This document shows positions 8,756-17,758 of a stretch of DNA of 64,000 nucleotides, one piece after another. Numbering within the stretch: the first letter of the stretch is position 1; each line of letters begins with the position of its first letter. A program made the translations under genes and the position numbers. Source of the DNA: Pseudarthrobacter sp. NamE2. Its GTDB lineage: Bacteria; Actinomycetota; Actinomycetes; Actinomycetales; Micrococcaceae. The notes beneath the pieces were generated by a model. That model saw only the letters and a program-made list of their open reading frames with translations, had not been told where the DNA came from and did no database searches. The stretch is from the NCBI RefSeq assembly GCF_005796205.1, contig NZ_VAHN01000002.1, forward strand, positions 124,001 to 188,000, read 5' to 3'.

Positions 8756-10642
8756 CTAATCATGCAGCGGGCTCCTTAGGTCGTAAAGCCGCACACCGTC
8801 AAATTCTTGATGATTAAAGTTGCTTTCAATCCAAGTCACAACTGAAAGCGTATTGCTGCCTGCACTCCAGTGCAGGATTCCTGGTTGGTGGATGTAGTAC
8901 CGAATGCTCCTGTCACTGACGTATTGCTGGAACACTGGCAGCGCCGGGAACGAATCCAAGGCTGAGAAACCGCCTATTGACATGATGGGGCGCTCGGTCG
9001 AAAGCTGATAAAGGGCAGCGTTTTCGCTGCCGGTCGTGGCTGCCGCCCAGCGCACGTCTGATTGCGCCGATTCAATGAGTGCGGCAATTTGAGGAATAAC
9101 GGGCTCACCTCGCGCCAGCGCATATTTAGTCTTCTCACCTAGCCGGAGCTGCTCAGCGTCGCGCTTGTGCCAGCTTTCTGCGGTAGGGACTGGACCCGAT
9201 ATTGGAAACGAGCCCTGCTGGGGCGTTCGTATCGACTCTCCAATGAAGAGTCCAGGCACTAGAACTATTGATACGCCTGCGATGAGAAGCGAGATTTTCG
9301 TGGTGAGGGGTCTCGTTTCCGGTCGCGGTAGCAACAACACGCATGCTGAGGCAAGGGCTGCCAGCTTGATGGCGTTTGCGGCCCACGGGTTCCACCCGTG
9401 GAACCATGTGAGTATGCCAGAAGCAAGGAAAACGCAAACAAGGGTTGTGAATGCTGCTCCGCGTGCATAGGCAGCCTTTGTCCGTCTCGTCCAAGCTTGT
9501 TCGCAAGCGTGAGCCGACAGGAATGCCATGGGTAGGACGAGCATCGCTGTGTAGTAGGGGTGGATGTCCCCCGTCATGAAACTCACAATAGAAAAGGTTG
9601 TGGCGAACCAGATGAGGATGAGCGTGGCCGCGTAGGATTCAATCCTGGTATACCGACGGTTCCAGAGTCCGATCGCCATGGGGGCAGCCGCGGCAACTGC
9701 CAACGGAAGGTACCAAGCAATTTCGGGGGCATAATTTATGGTCACCAGTCTGATAAGACTTGCGTCGTGACCTACGACCCCGTCAAAGTCCTTCGGGTTC
9801 ACAGCGCCCAGGCTCGTGTGGCCCGTTAGTCGACCCAGACCGTTATACCCAAACGTCAGTTCAAGGAAACTGTTTGTCGTTGATCCGCCAATCCACGGCC
9901 GGCTGGAAGGTGGTGTCAGTTCCACAGCGGCTATCCACGCAACAGCCGGTGTAAGCATCACGAGTCCGGCTAGCAGCAGGCGCCGGACTCGCATCATTAG
10001 GGTGTCGAACCCAAAGGCAAAGATTGAAGCAATGATTGCTGGCGCCAGTATCCAACTTTGGAACTGCTTGCATAAAAATGCCAGCCCCAAAACAAAAGCG
10101 GCTAAGTAAAGGTCTCGCGCCCTACTGCGCTTTACTGCACGCACTGATAAGTACACAGTTGCTGCCCAGAGCAGGAGCAACAAAGCATCCGGGTTGTTGA
10201 AGCGGAAAACTATCGATGTCACTGGCGTCAACACTACGAACAGCCCTGCCATGAAGGCCTGGCGCCGTCCTGCCCAGTTCAAGACTGTGCCATGCACGAG
10301 TAGTACCGTTGCCACACCCATTAAGGCCTGCGGTATCAGCACGCTAGCGAAACTTAGACCGAAGGCCTTGACAAACGAAGCCATAAGCCAAAGGTGAAGC
10401 GGCGGTTTGTCAACGCTGAGTCCGTTTCCCGCGTCGGCCGATCCAAAGAAGAACGCGGACCAGTCTTGGGCGCCGGCTTGCGCGGCGGCTGCGTAGTAGG
10501 GGTTCCCCCAACCGTTCACAGTAAGGTCCCAGGAGTAGACCGCAGCCGCCACGACGGCTAAAGCCATGGCGGGTAGGCTTTTCTGCCACCAACCGTAGTT
10601 GGTTGGGGTGCGAGGAACAGCAAGATCAGGAAGTGAGGTCAT
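8756..10642 (-). CDS. GT39-family (ArnT/PMT-like) membrane glycosyltransferase A
   Basis: From the ATG at 10642 the product is 628 aa, with many membrane helices and a large C-terminal extracytoplasmic domain. The N-terminal loop carries FFFGSADAGNGLSVDKPPL (DKPPL at 78-82), the acidic motif of actinobacterial GT39/ArnT-like enzymes. These use polyprenyl-phosphate sugars to glycosylate envelope acceptors. Two GTG codons upstream (10652-10657) are alternative starts. It overlaps the stop of paralogue B by about 17 bp, so the pair is cotranscribed. Sugar and acceptor cannot be read from sequence. Base composition is visibly lower in GC than the flanking housekeeping genes. Confidence 0.85.
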   Translation of the reverse strand: MTSLPDLAVPRTPTNYGWWQKSLPAMALAVVAAAVYSWDLTVNGWGNPYYAAAAQAGAQDWSAFFFGSADAGNGLSVDKPPLHLWLMASFVKAFGLSFASVLIPQALMGVATVLLVHGTVLNWAGRRQAFMAGLFVVLTPVTSIVFRFNNPDALLLLLWAATVYLSVRAVKRSRARDLYLAAFVLGLAFLCKQFQSWILAPAIIASIFAFGFDTLMMRVRRLLLAGLVMLTPAVAWIAAVELTPPSSRPWIGGSTTNSFLELTFGYNGLGRLTGHTSLGAVNPKDFDGVVGHDASLIRLVTINYAPEIAWYLPLAVAAAAPMAIGLWNRRYTRIESYAATLILIWFATTFSIVSFMTGDIHPYYTAMLVLPMAFLSAHACEQAWTRRTKAAYARGAAFTTLVCVFLASGILTWFHGWNPWAANAIKLAALASACVLLLPRPETRPLTTKISLLIAGVSIVLVPGLFIGESIRTPQQGSFPISGPVPTAESWHKRDAEQLRLGEKTKYALARGEPVIPQIAALIESAQSDVRWAAATTGSENAALYQLSTERPIMSIGGFSALDSFPALPVFQQYVSDRSIRYYIHQPGILHWSAGSNTLSVVTWIESNFNHQEFDGVRLYDLRSPLHD

Positions 10643-12509
10643 AAACGGTGACACCACCGATTACCTCCGAATTGTAAGTGGCGGTGACCCACTGCTGGAT
10701 GGCAGTGAGTTCTTGACTATTGCCGGGCACTTCAAGCTGGTGAGGTTGCTCCACGAGGTAGCAGATGTCTCCCTGCTTCACCCAGTCCTTGAACTGTGCG
10801 AGTGTGGGGCTGGGATCGGTTGCTGCGAAGCCGCCAATAGCAATTACGGGGCGATCAATCGTCAATTGGTAGCGAGCCGCGGTCTGACCGGGATAGGTTG
10901 CAGCAGCCCAAGTGCACTCAGATGCCGTGTTTCGAAGAACATCCGCAAGCCGAGAGGGTGGCTCGAAGCCAACTGCTACGCCTGCCGCCCACGCAGGATC
11001 ACTTTCCTTCACTCCTGCAAGAAACCGGCTGAGGCTGTTGAAACTTTTGGTGATGCCGCCGGACAGGGGATTAGAACCGCCCTGGACCCCTTGCAGGGTC
11101 AATGCCGAGCAGTAGAAAGGTCCGAGTAAGAGGGCAAATATTGCAAGTGCTCTCGCCGTTTGTGCTATCCAAGGTCTCGGGGCTCGAAGCGAAAGTGCTG
11201 CTGCAGCACAAAGACCGAGCAAAAACACCGCCGTGCCAAGCCACTCAGGAAAAGCAGAACTTAGCTGCCACATCGCCCGGGAGAAGATGAAGCTGGCTAC
11301 AAGGACAGCCGCTACGCAAAGTCGCCCCGCAGGTGATGTCCTGCTCCAGGTGGCGTGCATCCCCAGGCCGAGGCACAGGGCCATGGGAAGCGCTAGAGAA
11401 GCAGTGTAGTAGGAGTGGAAACTATCTCCCATAAAACTAAGAACTACATAAGTAGTCAGCATCCAAACCAGTGAGGCGCAAGCCGTAATGGACTGCCGAT
11501 GGTCGTAACTTCGACGAATGAGCTTCACCAGAATAACAACGCAAGACGCCAAAGCTGGCAGGAGGAGCCATCCAAGTTCCTGACCATAATTAACGTTGAA
11601 CAACCGGAAGAATCCCGCGTCGCTGTCAACGCTTCGAAACTGCTCGGGAATAAGAGCAGTGGATGGAACATCACCTTGTTCTAGAACGCGTTCTATCCCG
11701 TTGTAGCCAAGAATCAGTTCAATGACGCTATTTGTCGACGATCCTCCGATGTAAGGCCGGTTTGAGTAGGGGGTTAGGTCCATGAATAACGGCCATGCTA
11801 AAGAAGCTGCAGATAGTAGTGAGCCTGCGCCGATAAGCACGAACAGGCGTTTTCGTAGACTATAGCCGGCGAACAGCAAGAACGTTATGACTATCGCAGG
11901 CAGAACCAAAAACGCTTGCAGCTGTTTCGTAAGGAAACCCAAAGAGAGCAATATGGATGTTAGGTAGAGGTATCTGTGACGCCCGGTTTCCGTGGCGCAA
12001 ATACCAGCGTAAAGACCTGCCACCATCAGCAGAACCATTAGGGGATCGGGGTTGTTGTAGCGTGCCAGCAGGACCGTAATCGGAGCGAACGCGAACGCCG
12101 TAGCGGCGAATAGCGCCAGCCAAAAAGGAAAATGACGAGCCATCAGGCTGTAGACAAGAAACGTACTGACTACAGTTACCGCGGCCTGGGGCAGCATTAT
12201 TGACCACGGACTGAGTCCAAAAACTTGTGCGGACAAGCCCATCAACCAAAGACTGAGCGGCGGCTTGTCAACCGTTATGGAGTTACCCCAGTCAGCCGAC
12301 CCGAAGAGGAATGCCTGTGGGTCGTGCTGCCCAGCTTGAACTGCAGCCGAGTAATAGGCGTTTGCCCATCCGTTTCGATCGACACCCCAGACGTAAGTGG
12401 TGGCAGCAGACAAATGAAGGAACACCAGTGCTGATGCTTGCCAACGCCGGCCCTGGCTTGTCGCCTTGACTGTCGACGCGTCATCGCAGCTGGTTTCGGC
12501 AACACTCAC
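10626..12509 (-). CDS. GT39-family (ArnT/PMT-like) membrane glycosyltransferase B
   Basis: This 627-aa multi-spanning protein is a paralogue of the neighbouring GT39 enzyme, with FLFGSADWGNSITVDKPPL (DKPPL at 81-85), ten or more hydrophobic segments, and a C-terminal domain with YQLTIDRPVIAIGGF. It probably moves a sugar from a polyprenyl-phosphate donor to an outside acceptor. The GTG start at 12509 overlaps the upstream GT2–GtrA stop (GTGA). Row 11881-11940 has 28 G+C in 60 bases by hand count, far below housekeeping genes here, which suggests acquisition by transfer. Confidence 0.85.
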   Translation of the reverse strand: MSVAETSCDDASTVKATSQGRRWQASALVFLHLSAATTYVWGVDRNGWANAYYSAAVQAGQHDPQAFLFGSADWGNSITVDKPPLSLWLMGLSAQVFGLSPWSIMLPQAAVTVVSTFLVYSLMARHFPFWLALFAATAFAFAPITVLLARYNNPDPLMVLLMVAGLYAGICATETGRHRYLYLTSILLSLGFLTKQLQAFLVLPAIVITFLLFAGYSLRKRLFVLIGAGSLLSAASLAWPLFMDLTPYSNRPYIGGSSTNSVIELILGYNGIERVLEQGDVPSTALIPEQFRSVDSDAGFFRLFNVNYGQELGWLLLPALASCVVILVKLIRRSYDHRQSITACASLVWMLTTYVVLSFMGDSFHSYYTASLALPMALCLGLGMHATWSRTSPAGRLCVAAVLVASFIFSRAMWQLSSAFPEWLGTAVFLLGLCAAAALSLRAPRPWIAQTARALAIFALLLGPFYCSALTLQGVQGGSNPLSGGITKSFNSLSRFLAGVKESDPAWAAGVAVGFEPPSRLADVLRNTASECTWAAATYPGQTAARYQLTIDRPVIAIGGFAATDPSPTLAQFKDWVKQGDICYLVEQPHQLEVPGNSQELTAIQQWVTATYNSEVIGGVTVYDLTS

Positions 12510-13744
12510 CGAACTGCTTCCGTGGTCTGAAGTAGGGCTCCAAGAATCGTCGCTTTACTACTCTGCCGAACTCGGAACACCCACACTCGCAGGAGGACAA
12601 ATCGCATCAGTGTGGCGAGGACATTTGCGGCCGTAAGAACGAGCAGTTCCAGATTTGGGGCGGCGTCGGGCTGTGCCGCGTGCAGAACCAACAGCGAGGA
12701 CGAGGTTATGCTCCAAGCCAGCAGGAAGACGATGAGCCCCTGGAACTGTTGTGTGAACAGTTTTTCAGGTCCACTGATCCCGAACGTAAAGCGGCGGTTA
12801 GCAGCCGTATTTCCAACGGCTGTCAGAAGAAGCGCTAGGAAGTTTGCTTCCTGTGCACCAAACGGACCCTGCAGGATGAGGTAGAGCAGCGCAAAAGCAA
12901 GGGTTGAAGCAACACCCACGAGGCCGAAGCGCAGGACTTGTCCGAAGAAGCTCGGTCGGCCAACAGGCACAATCGGACGCCGGCCAAGCTCGGCATAAAT
13001 GGCTTGTACCGGGATGACACCCTTGACCAGGGATCCAGCCACCCGTGCCATACCCCTAAGATCATCGATTGCCGTCTGCTTGATGTCCACCCTGCTGTCA
13101 GGATCATCCACCCAGTCCACGGGAATTTCATGAATTCGGAGCCCGGATCGCTCAGCGATGATGAGTAACTCGGTGTCAAAGAACCAGCCGTTATCTTCCA
13201 CGTGCGGAAGCAGCCGTTTGGCAACATCGGCACGGATTGCCTTAAAACCGCACTGAGCATCCGAGAAACGCACCCGCATAGTCCGGCGGAGCAGGAAGTT
13301 ATATGACCTGGAAATGAATTCCCGCTTGGGACCTCGGCTCACGCGCGAGCTCTGGCCCAGGCGCGTACCTATGGAAATGTCAGAATGCCCCGAAAGCAAA
13401 GGGGCAACCAGCGGCGGCAGCGCGGCCAGATCTGTAGACAAGTCCACGTCCAAGTAGGCGAGGACCTTCGCCTCCGAAGCGCCCCAGGCATCCCTCAGAG
13501 CCAGCCCACGGCCCTTAACTTCCAAACGGCGATAATCGACGTTCGGCATGTGCTCGCTGAGTCGAGCGGCAATCACCGGCGTCCGGTCGGTGCTTGCATT
13601 ATCGGCGATGGTGATTTTCCACGTCGACGGCATTTCGTGTGTCAGATATTCGGCGAGCCTTGTGATGCTGCTTTCGAGTACCGCTTCTTCGTTGTAAACC
13701 GGTACAACAATTTCGAGCGCCAAGCCCCCATAGCTAGGTGTCAT
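12506..13744 (-). CDS. Polyprenyl-phosphate glycosyltransferase (GT2) fused to a GtrA flippase-like domain
   Basis: From the ATG at 13744 the protein is 412 aa. Residues about 10-240 form a GT-A domain with EIVVPVYNEE, ADNASTDRT and the metal-binding DVD (99-101), as in dolichol/undecaprenyl-phosphate sugar synthases. From about 275 four hydrophobic segments form a GtrA-type domain (QVLRFGLVGVAS; TAVGNTAANRRFTF). GT2 enzymes load a sugar onto the lipid carrier and GtrA proteins are thought to flip it; the downstream GT39 enzymes would use it. The frame is open 48 codons upstream, but that stretch is poor coding sequence. A GGAGG lies farther from the ATG than usual, so the start is not certain. 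Confidence 0.85.
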   Translation of the reverse strand: MTPSYGGLALEIVVPVYNEEAVLESSITRLAEYLTHEMPSTWKITIADNASTDRTPVIAARLSEHMPNVDYRRLEVKGRGLALRDAWGASEAKVLAYLDVDLSTDLAALPPLVAPLLSGHSDISIGTRLGQSSRVSRGPKREFISRSYNFLLRRTMRVRFSDAQCGFKAIRADVAKRLLPHVEDNGWFFDTELLIIAERSGLRIHEIPVDWVDDPDSRVDIKQTAIDDLRGMARVAGSLVKGVIPVQAIYAELGRRPIVPVGRPSFFGQVLRFGLVGVASTLAFALLYLILQGPFGAQEANFLALLLTAVGNTAANRRFTFGISGPEKLFTQQFQGLIVFLLAWSITSSSLLVLHAAQPDAAPNLELLVLTAANVLATLMRFVLLRVWVFRVRQSSKATILGALLQTTEAVR

Positions 13745-13916
13745 GCATGGATCGTAGGGGCCTCCAAATAGGCGTGGCGAGGGTTTTGGATAAAGACAGG
13801 TAGGGAAGGAAAAAACCAAGTAGTCCCAGTAATCTGCCCCTGCCGTGCACAGGTACCCAACAAGTAGAACAGGACGCAGTCGGGACACCTACGCAGGTCT
13901 CGCTACCCCCATCCTC

Positions 13917-13922
13917 TAGACT
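13917..13922 (+). promoter_or_regulatory. -10 element of a predicted leaderless glmM promoter
   Basis: TAGACT ends six bases before the GTG start at 13929, which would place the transcription start at the start codon. No clear -35 is seen. Confidence 0.45.
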
Positions 13923-13928
13923 TGTCCG

Positions 13929-15290
13929 GTGCCTAGATTATTTGGAACTGATGGTGTCCGGGGGCTGGCCAACGGCCTGCTGACAGCAGAACTGGCTATG
14001 CAGCTGGCCCAGGCGGCCGCCGTCGTGCTCGGCCATGACCGCAACTCCAACGGCGGCCGGCCGCGCGCCGTGGTGGCAAGGGACCCACGCGCCAGCGGTG
14101 AGTTCATTGCAGCCGCAGTGGAAGCCGGGCTATCCAGCTCTGGCGTGGACGTCTACGACGCCGGCGTCCTCCCCACACCCGCGGCGGCCTACCTGGTGGC
14201 AGACCTGGAAGCTGACTTCGGTGTCATGATCTCGGCCTCCCACAACCCGGCACCGGACAACGGCATCAAGTTCTTCGCCCGCGGCGGCCAGAAACTTCCA
14301 GACGACGTGGAAGACGCCATTGAAGCCCAGATGAGCAAGGAAGCCGTGCGCCCCACCGGCGCCGACGTCGGACGGATCCAGCGGTTCTCGGACGCCGAGG
14401 ACCGTTACATCGTCCACCTCCTCGGCACCCTTCCGCATAACCTCGAAGGACTCACGGTCGTCCTGGACTGCGCCCACGGCGCCGCCAGCGGCTGCTCGCC
14501 CCAGGTCTTCAAGGACGCCGGCGCCAACGTCATCGTCATCGGCGCCGAACCGGACGGCCTCAACATCAATGACGGCGTTGGCTCCACCCACCTCGGCCCG
14601 CTGAAGGAAGCGGTGGTCAAGTACGGCGCGGACCTCGGCATTGCCCACGACGGCGACGCGGACCGCTGCCTCGCCGTCGACCACGAGGGCAACGAGGTGG
14701 ACGGCGACCAGATCATGGCCATTCTCGCCCTCGCTTTGAAGAAGTCCGGCAAGCTCAAGGACGACGTCCTGGTGGCCACCGTCATGAGCAACCTCGGCCT
14801 TAAGATCGCACTCCGCAACGCAGGCATCAGCATCCACGAAACGGCAGTGGGGGACCGGTACGTGCTGGAGGAGATGCGCGACGGCGGCTTCAACCTGGGC
14901 GGCGAACAGTCCGGCCACGTCATCTTCTCCGACTACGCCACCACCGGAGACGGCCTTCTCACCGGACTGCAACTCGCAGCCCAGGTAGCCCTGACTAAAA
15001 AGCCCCTTAAGGAACTGGCCACCGCGATGACCAAGCTCCCGCAGGTCCTCATCAACGTCAAGGGTGTGGACCGTACCAAGGTCGGCAGCAGCGATGTCCT
15101 GATCCAGGCGGTGGCAGCGGCCGAGGCAGCCCTGGGCGAGACAGGCCGGGTCCTCCTCCGCCCCTCCGGCACCGAACCGGTGGTGCGCGTCATGGTGGAA
15201 GCGGGCGATGAAGAGACCGCACAGTCCATTGCCGAGCACCTCGCCCAGGTTGTCCGGACCGAGCTCGCCCTGGAACTCGTGAGCGAGTAA
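13929..15290 (+). CDS. glmM: Phosphoglucosamine mutase
   Basis: This 453-aa enzyme converts glucosamine-6-phosphate to glucosamine-1-phosphate for UDP-GlcNAc and peptidoglycan. It has the phosphoserine loop ISASHNP (Ser104), the metal loop HDGDADRCL, the sugar-binding GGEQSGH and the phosphate-binding [12 protein letters not shown]. The GTG at 13929 opens with [12 protein letters not shown], the normal GlmM N-terminus. It acts after GlmS, encoded at 17759. No Shine-Dalgarno is visible and the -10 is adjacent, so translation is probably leaderless. Confidence 0.97.
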   Translation: MPRLFGTDGVRGLANGLLTAELAMQLAQAAAVVLGHDRNSNGGRPRAVVARDPRASGEFIAAAVEAGLSSSGVDVYDAGVLPTPAAAYLVADLEADFGVMISASHNPAPDNGIKFFARGGQKLPDDVEDAIEAQMSKEAVRPTGADVGRIQRFSDAEDRYIVHLLGTLPHNLEGLTVVLDCAHGAASGCSPQVFKDAGANVIVIGAEPDGLNINDGVGSTHLGPLKEAVVKYGADLGIAHDGDADRCLAVDHEGNEVDGDQIMAILALALKKSGKLKDDVLVATVMSNLGLKIALRNAGISIHETAVGDRYVLEEMRDGGFNLGGEQSGHVIFSDYATTGDGLLTGLQLAAQVALTKKPLKELATAMTKLPQVLINVKGVDRTKVGSSDVLIQAVAAAEAALGETGRVLLRPSGTEPVVRVMVEAGDEETAQSIAEHLAQVVRTELALELVSE

Positions 15291-15301
15291 CAAAAGCAAA
15301 A

Positions 15302-15333
15302 GCGGCCCGCTTCCCTTCAAGGAAGCGGGCCGC
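15302..15333. terminator. Bidirectional terminator between glmM and mscL
   Basis: A perfect 13-bp stem (15302-15314 with 15321-15333, loop CTTCAA) lies between convergent genes. On the minus strand it runs into TTTTGCTTTTG, a good U-rich tail for mscL termination. Confidence 0.8.
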
Positions 15334-15350
15334 AGCGGTTTACGCGGAGA

Positions 15351-15755
15351 TCAGGAAGACCGGCTGCTCAGCGCATCCCGGATCTCGGTCAGCAAAGCAA
15401 TCTGCGGGTCCTCGGCGGACTCCTTCTTGACGTCCAGGCCGATTCCCAGCCGCCGGTTCCGGCGCTCGATCATCAGGTTCATCGGCATCACGACCACAAA
15501 GTAGATGGCAGCGGAAATCAGAAGGAAATTAACGATGGCCGTGAGCAGCACACCGAACTCGATGGCGTTGCCGTTCAGGTCCACCCGGGCGAAGCTGTCA
15601 AAGTTCGGCGATCCCACCACCGCCGCCACAAACGGCATCAGCACGTTGTTCACCAGGGCCGTCACCACGGAACCAAAGGCAGTACCAATGACAACGGCGA
15701 CAGCAAGGTCAACCACGTTGCCCTTCATGATGAAGTTCTTGAATCCAGTCAGCAT
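15351..15755 (-). CDS. mscL: Large-conductance mechanosensitive channel
   Basis: The 134-aa product starts MLTGFKNFIMKGNVVDLAVAV, the MscL signature, with two membrane helices (about 15-45 and 68-92) and a charged C-terminal helix. It forms the pressure-release pore opened under hypo-osmotic shock. The frame is open far upstream through the peptidase gene region. The ATG at 15755 is chosen because it matches the family and has a TAGCGT -10-like hexamer seven bases upstream (15763-15768), which predicts a leaderless message. An ATG at 15779 (MRWASVV) is an alternative. Confidence 0.94.
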   Translation of the reverse strand: MLTGFKNFIMKGNVVDLAVAVVIGTAFGSVVTALVNNVLMPFVAAVVGSPNFDSFARVDLNGNAIEFGVLLTAIVNFLLISAAIYFVVVMPMNLMIERRNRRLGIGLDVKKESAEDPQIALLTEIRDALSSRSS

Positions 15756-15762
15756 GGACACC

Positions 15763-15768
15763 ACGCTA
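15763..15768 (-). promoter_or_regulatory. -10 element of a predicted leaderless mscL promoter
   Basis: TAGCGT on the minus strand ends seven bases before the ATG at 15755. The -35 is not recognisable. Confidence 0.35.
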
Positions 15769-15778
15769 GCCCATCGCA

Positions 15779-16660
15779 TCACAGGTACCCTGGAGCCGGC
15801 CCCACGCCGAAGTACTCCTCCAGCGTAAAGATCCCGCGGTTCACCATGTCCGTCGCAGGCTCCACCCCGATGTACCGCAGGTGCCACGGCTCGTAGTAGT
15901 AGCCGGTAATCGGGTGGAACATCCACGGGTACCGCACCACGAATCCGAACCGGTGCCCGTTCGCCTTCGCCCACACCGCCGCCGGCTGGTCGGCGAAGCA
16001 TGGCTGGAAGCCGCACACGCCCCCGCCGTCGGCGATATCGAACGCCCACCCCGTCTGGTGTTCGGAATAGCCCGGGCGGGCGCTGGCGGTGTCGGCGTCG
16101 GCCTGGCCTCGCGCGGCGACGTACCCGTTGTAGGTGGCCACCTGCGTGCTGTACGAGCGGTAGCCGCTGGCAAGCACCATTGACACGCCGTCCCGCGCGG
16201 CTGCCGCGAACATCGCCTCGGCCGCGCCCGCCGTCGTGCTGTTCAACAGCGCCGACTCGCCGGAAACGGTCATCGCGACGGCGGGGCGCACCAGGTCCGC
16301 CGGCGCGTACGCGGCCGGGACCAGGGGACGATGCTTGTTCACGATAAGCCACGGGCTGGCCGGGTCGGTCAGCGAAAACTGCCGCGGCAGCGCAGCGGAT
16401 GGTGAGGGCGACGGCGGCGGTGCCGGTTCGGAAGGTGCGGGAGGCACCGTGGCGGCTTCCGCCGTCGGGGTTGCCGATGCGGTGACCGCCGCGGGGGAGG
16501 GGGACGCCGAAGAAGGGGACGACGACGGCGCCGCCGCCCTGGGTGCCTCCGGCGTGCAGGCGGTGAGTACGGTCAGCCCGGCGCCCGCTGCGAGGAAGCG
16601 GGCGAAGCTGCGGCGGCTGGGGTCAGAAGGCCCCGAGGAGGACGAACAGTCGTAGCACAC
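15779..16660 (-). CDS. Tat-exported lipoprotein D-alanyl-D-alanine carboxypeptidase (VanY/M15B-like)
   Basis: The 293-aa protein opens with a twin-arginine motif (SRRSFARFLAAGAG, Arg16-Arg17) and a lipobox LTAC with Cys35, so it is probably exported folded and lipidated. A Pro/Ser/Ala linker (about 36-105) leads to the M15 zinc peptidase domain with LASGYRSYSTQ, SEHQTGWAFDI (His and Asp ligands) and WHLRYIG (third ligand). It would trim D-Ala-D-Ala ends of peptidoglycan. A CGFQPC pair may form a disulfide. The GTG start follows coaA by 5 bp, with GGAAGG upstream. Confidence 0.9.
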   Translation of the reverse strand: MCYDCSSSSGPSDPSRRSFARFLAAGAGLTVLTACTPEAPRAAAPSSSPSSASPSPAAVTASATPTAEAATVPPAPSEPAPPPSPSPSAALPRQFSLTDPASPWLIVNKHRPLVPAAYAPADLVRPAVAMTVSGESALLNSTTAGAAEAMFAAAARDGVSMVLASGYRSYSTQVATYNGYVAARGQADADTASARPGYSEHQTGWAFDIADGGGVCGFQPCFADQPAAVWAKANGHRFGFVVRYPWMFHPITGYYYEPWHLRYIGVEPATDMVNRGIFTLEEYFGVGPAPGYL

Positions 16661-16665
16661 CTGTG

Positions 16666-17631
16666 CTACACCTTCCGCAGCAGCATGCGGCGGATGGTGT
16701 GGTCCGCCTCTTTGGTGAGCACCAGCTGCGCGCGGCCCCGGGTGGGAAGGACGTTCTCCTCCAGGTTGGGCTCGTTAATCCGTTTCCAGATGTCCCGGGC
16801 GGTGGTCTCCGCTTCCTCGTCGGACAGGCTGGCGTACCGGTGGAAATAGGACTCCGGCTGCGCGAACGCGGTGCTCCGCAGCTTCCGGAACCGGTCCACG
16901 TACCACTCCTCGATGTAGGCCGTCTTGGCATCCACATAGATGGAGAAGTCGAAGAAGTCGCTCAGCGCCAGGCCCTGCCGGCCGTCATGCCGGGGACGCG
17001 CAGGCGCCAGCACGTTCAGGCCCTCCACAATCAGGACGTCCGGCCGGCGGACCACCACTTCCTTGCCGGGAACAATGTCGTACGTGACGTGTGAATACCA
17101 GGGTGCCCGGACTTCCTCGGCGCCGCTCTTGATCTCGCTCACAAACCTCAGAAGGGCCCGGCGGTCGTAGGACTCCGGAAAGCCCTTGCGGTCCAGCAGC
17201 TGCCGGCGCTTCAGCTCGGCCAGGGGATAGAGGAAACCGTCGGTGGTGATGAGCTCAACATTCGGGGTGCCCGGCCAGCGCCGCAGCATCTCCCGCAGCA
17301 CGCGGGCAATGGTCGACTTGCCCACCGCCACAGAGCCGGCGACGCCGATCACAAACGGGGTGCGCTGGGTGTGCTCGCCCAGGAAGGTGGTGGTGGCGGC
17401 GTGCAGCTGCCCCGCCGCCTCAACATAGAGGTGCAGGAGCCGGGACAGCGGCAGGTAAACCTCCCGGACCTCGTTCAGGTCCAGGGGATCGCCCAGGCCG
17501 CGGAGACGGACAATGTCCTCTTCATTCAGAGGCTGTTCCATCTCGTCCGCGAGCCGGGACCAGGTTTGCCGGTCCAGCTCCACGAACGGGGAAACACCCT
17601 CTCCGTTCGCCTCGTTGCGTTGCAAAGTCAC
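16666..17631 (-). CDS. coaA: Type I pantothenate kinase
   Basis: From the GTG at 17631 the enzyme is 321 aa. It phosphorylates pantothenate, the first step of coenzyme A synthesis. The P-loop [12 protein letters not shown] and the motifs [28 protein letters not shown] and IVEGLNVL are those of bacterial CoaA. The frame is open 21 codons further upstream, but [21 protein letters not shown] fits the family start, and a CAGAAT -10-like hexamer lies seven bases before it (17639-17644), implying a leaderless transcript. It diverges from glmS. Confidence 0.94.
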   Translation of the reverse strand: MTLQRNEANGEGVSPFVELDRQTWSRLADEMEQPLNEEDIVRLRGLGDPLDLNEVREVYLPLSRLLHLYVEAAGQLHAATTTFLGEHTQRTPFVIGVAGSVAVGKSTIARVLREMLRRWPGTPNVELITTDGFLYPLAELKRRQLLDRKGFPESYDRRALLRFVSEIKSGAEEVRAPWYSHVTYDIVPGKEVVVRRPDVLIVEGLNVLAPARPRHDGRQGLALSDFFDFSIYVDAKTAYIEEWYVDRFRKLRSTAFAQPESYFHRYASLSDEEAETTARDIWKRINEPNLEENVLPTRGRAQLVLTKEADHTIRRMLLRKV

Positions 17632-17638
17632 GTTAGTG

Positions 17639-17751
17639 ATTCTGCCCCTCGCCCCGCACATAGCGAAATGGGACCCTGTTGTGGGCGCTGCCACAGCAGC
17701 CCGTCACGGCTGTCCCACAGTTTAGAGGTAGCACCTTGCAGCCGATAGTCT
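17639..17751. promoter_or_regulatory. Divergent coaA/glmS promoter region
   Basis: Minus-strand CAGAAT (17639-17644) ends seven bases before the coaA GTG. Plus-strand TAGTCT (17746-17751) ends seven bases before the glmS ATG. Both predict leaderless transcripts; neither has a clear -35. Confidence 0.45.
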
Positions 17752-17758
17752 TGGGGCT

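Noticed and set aside
17700..17758. glmS ribozyme or riboswitch upstream of glmS
   Set aside because: The -10 hexamer ends seven bases before the ATG and coaA diverges only 128 bp away, leaving no room for the ribozyme.
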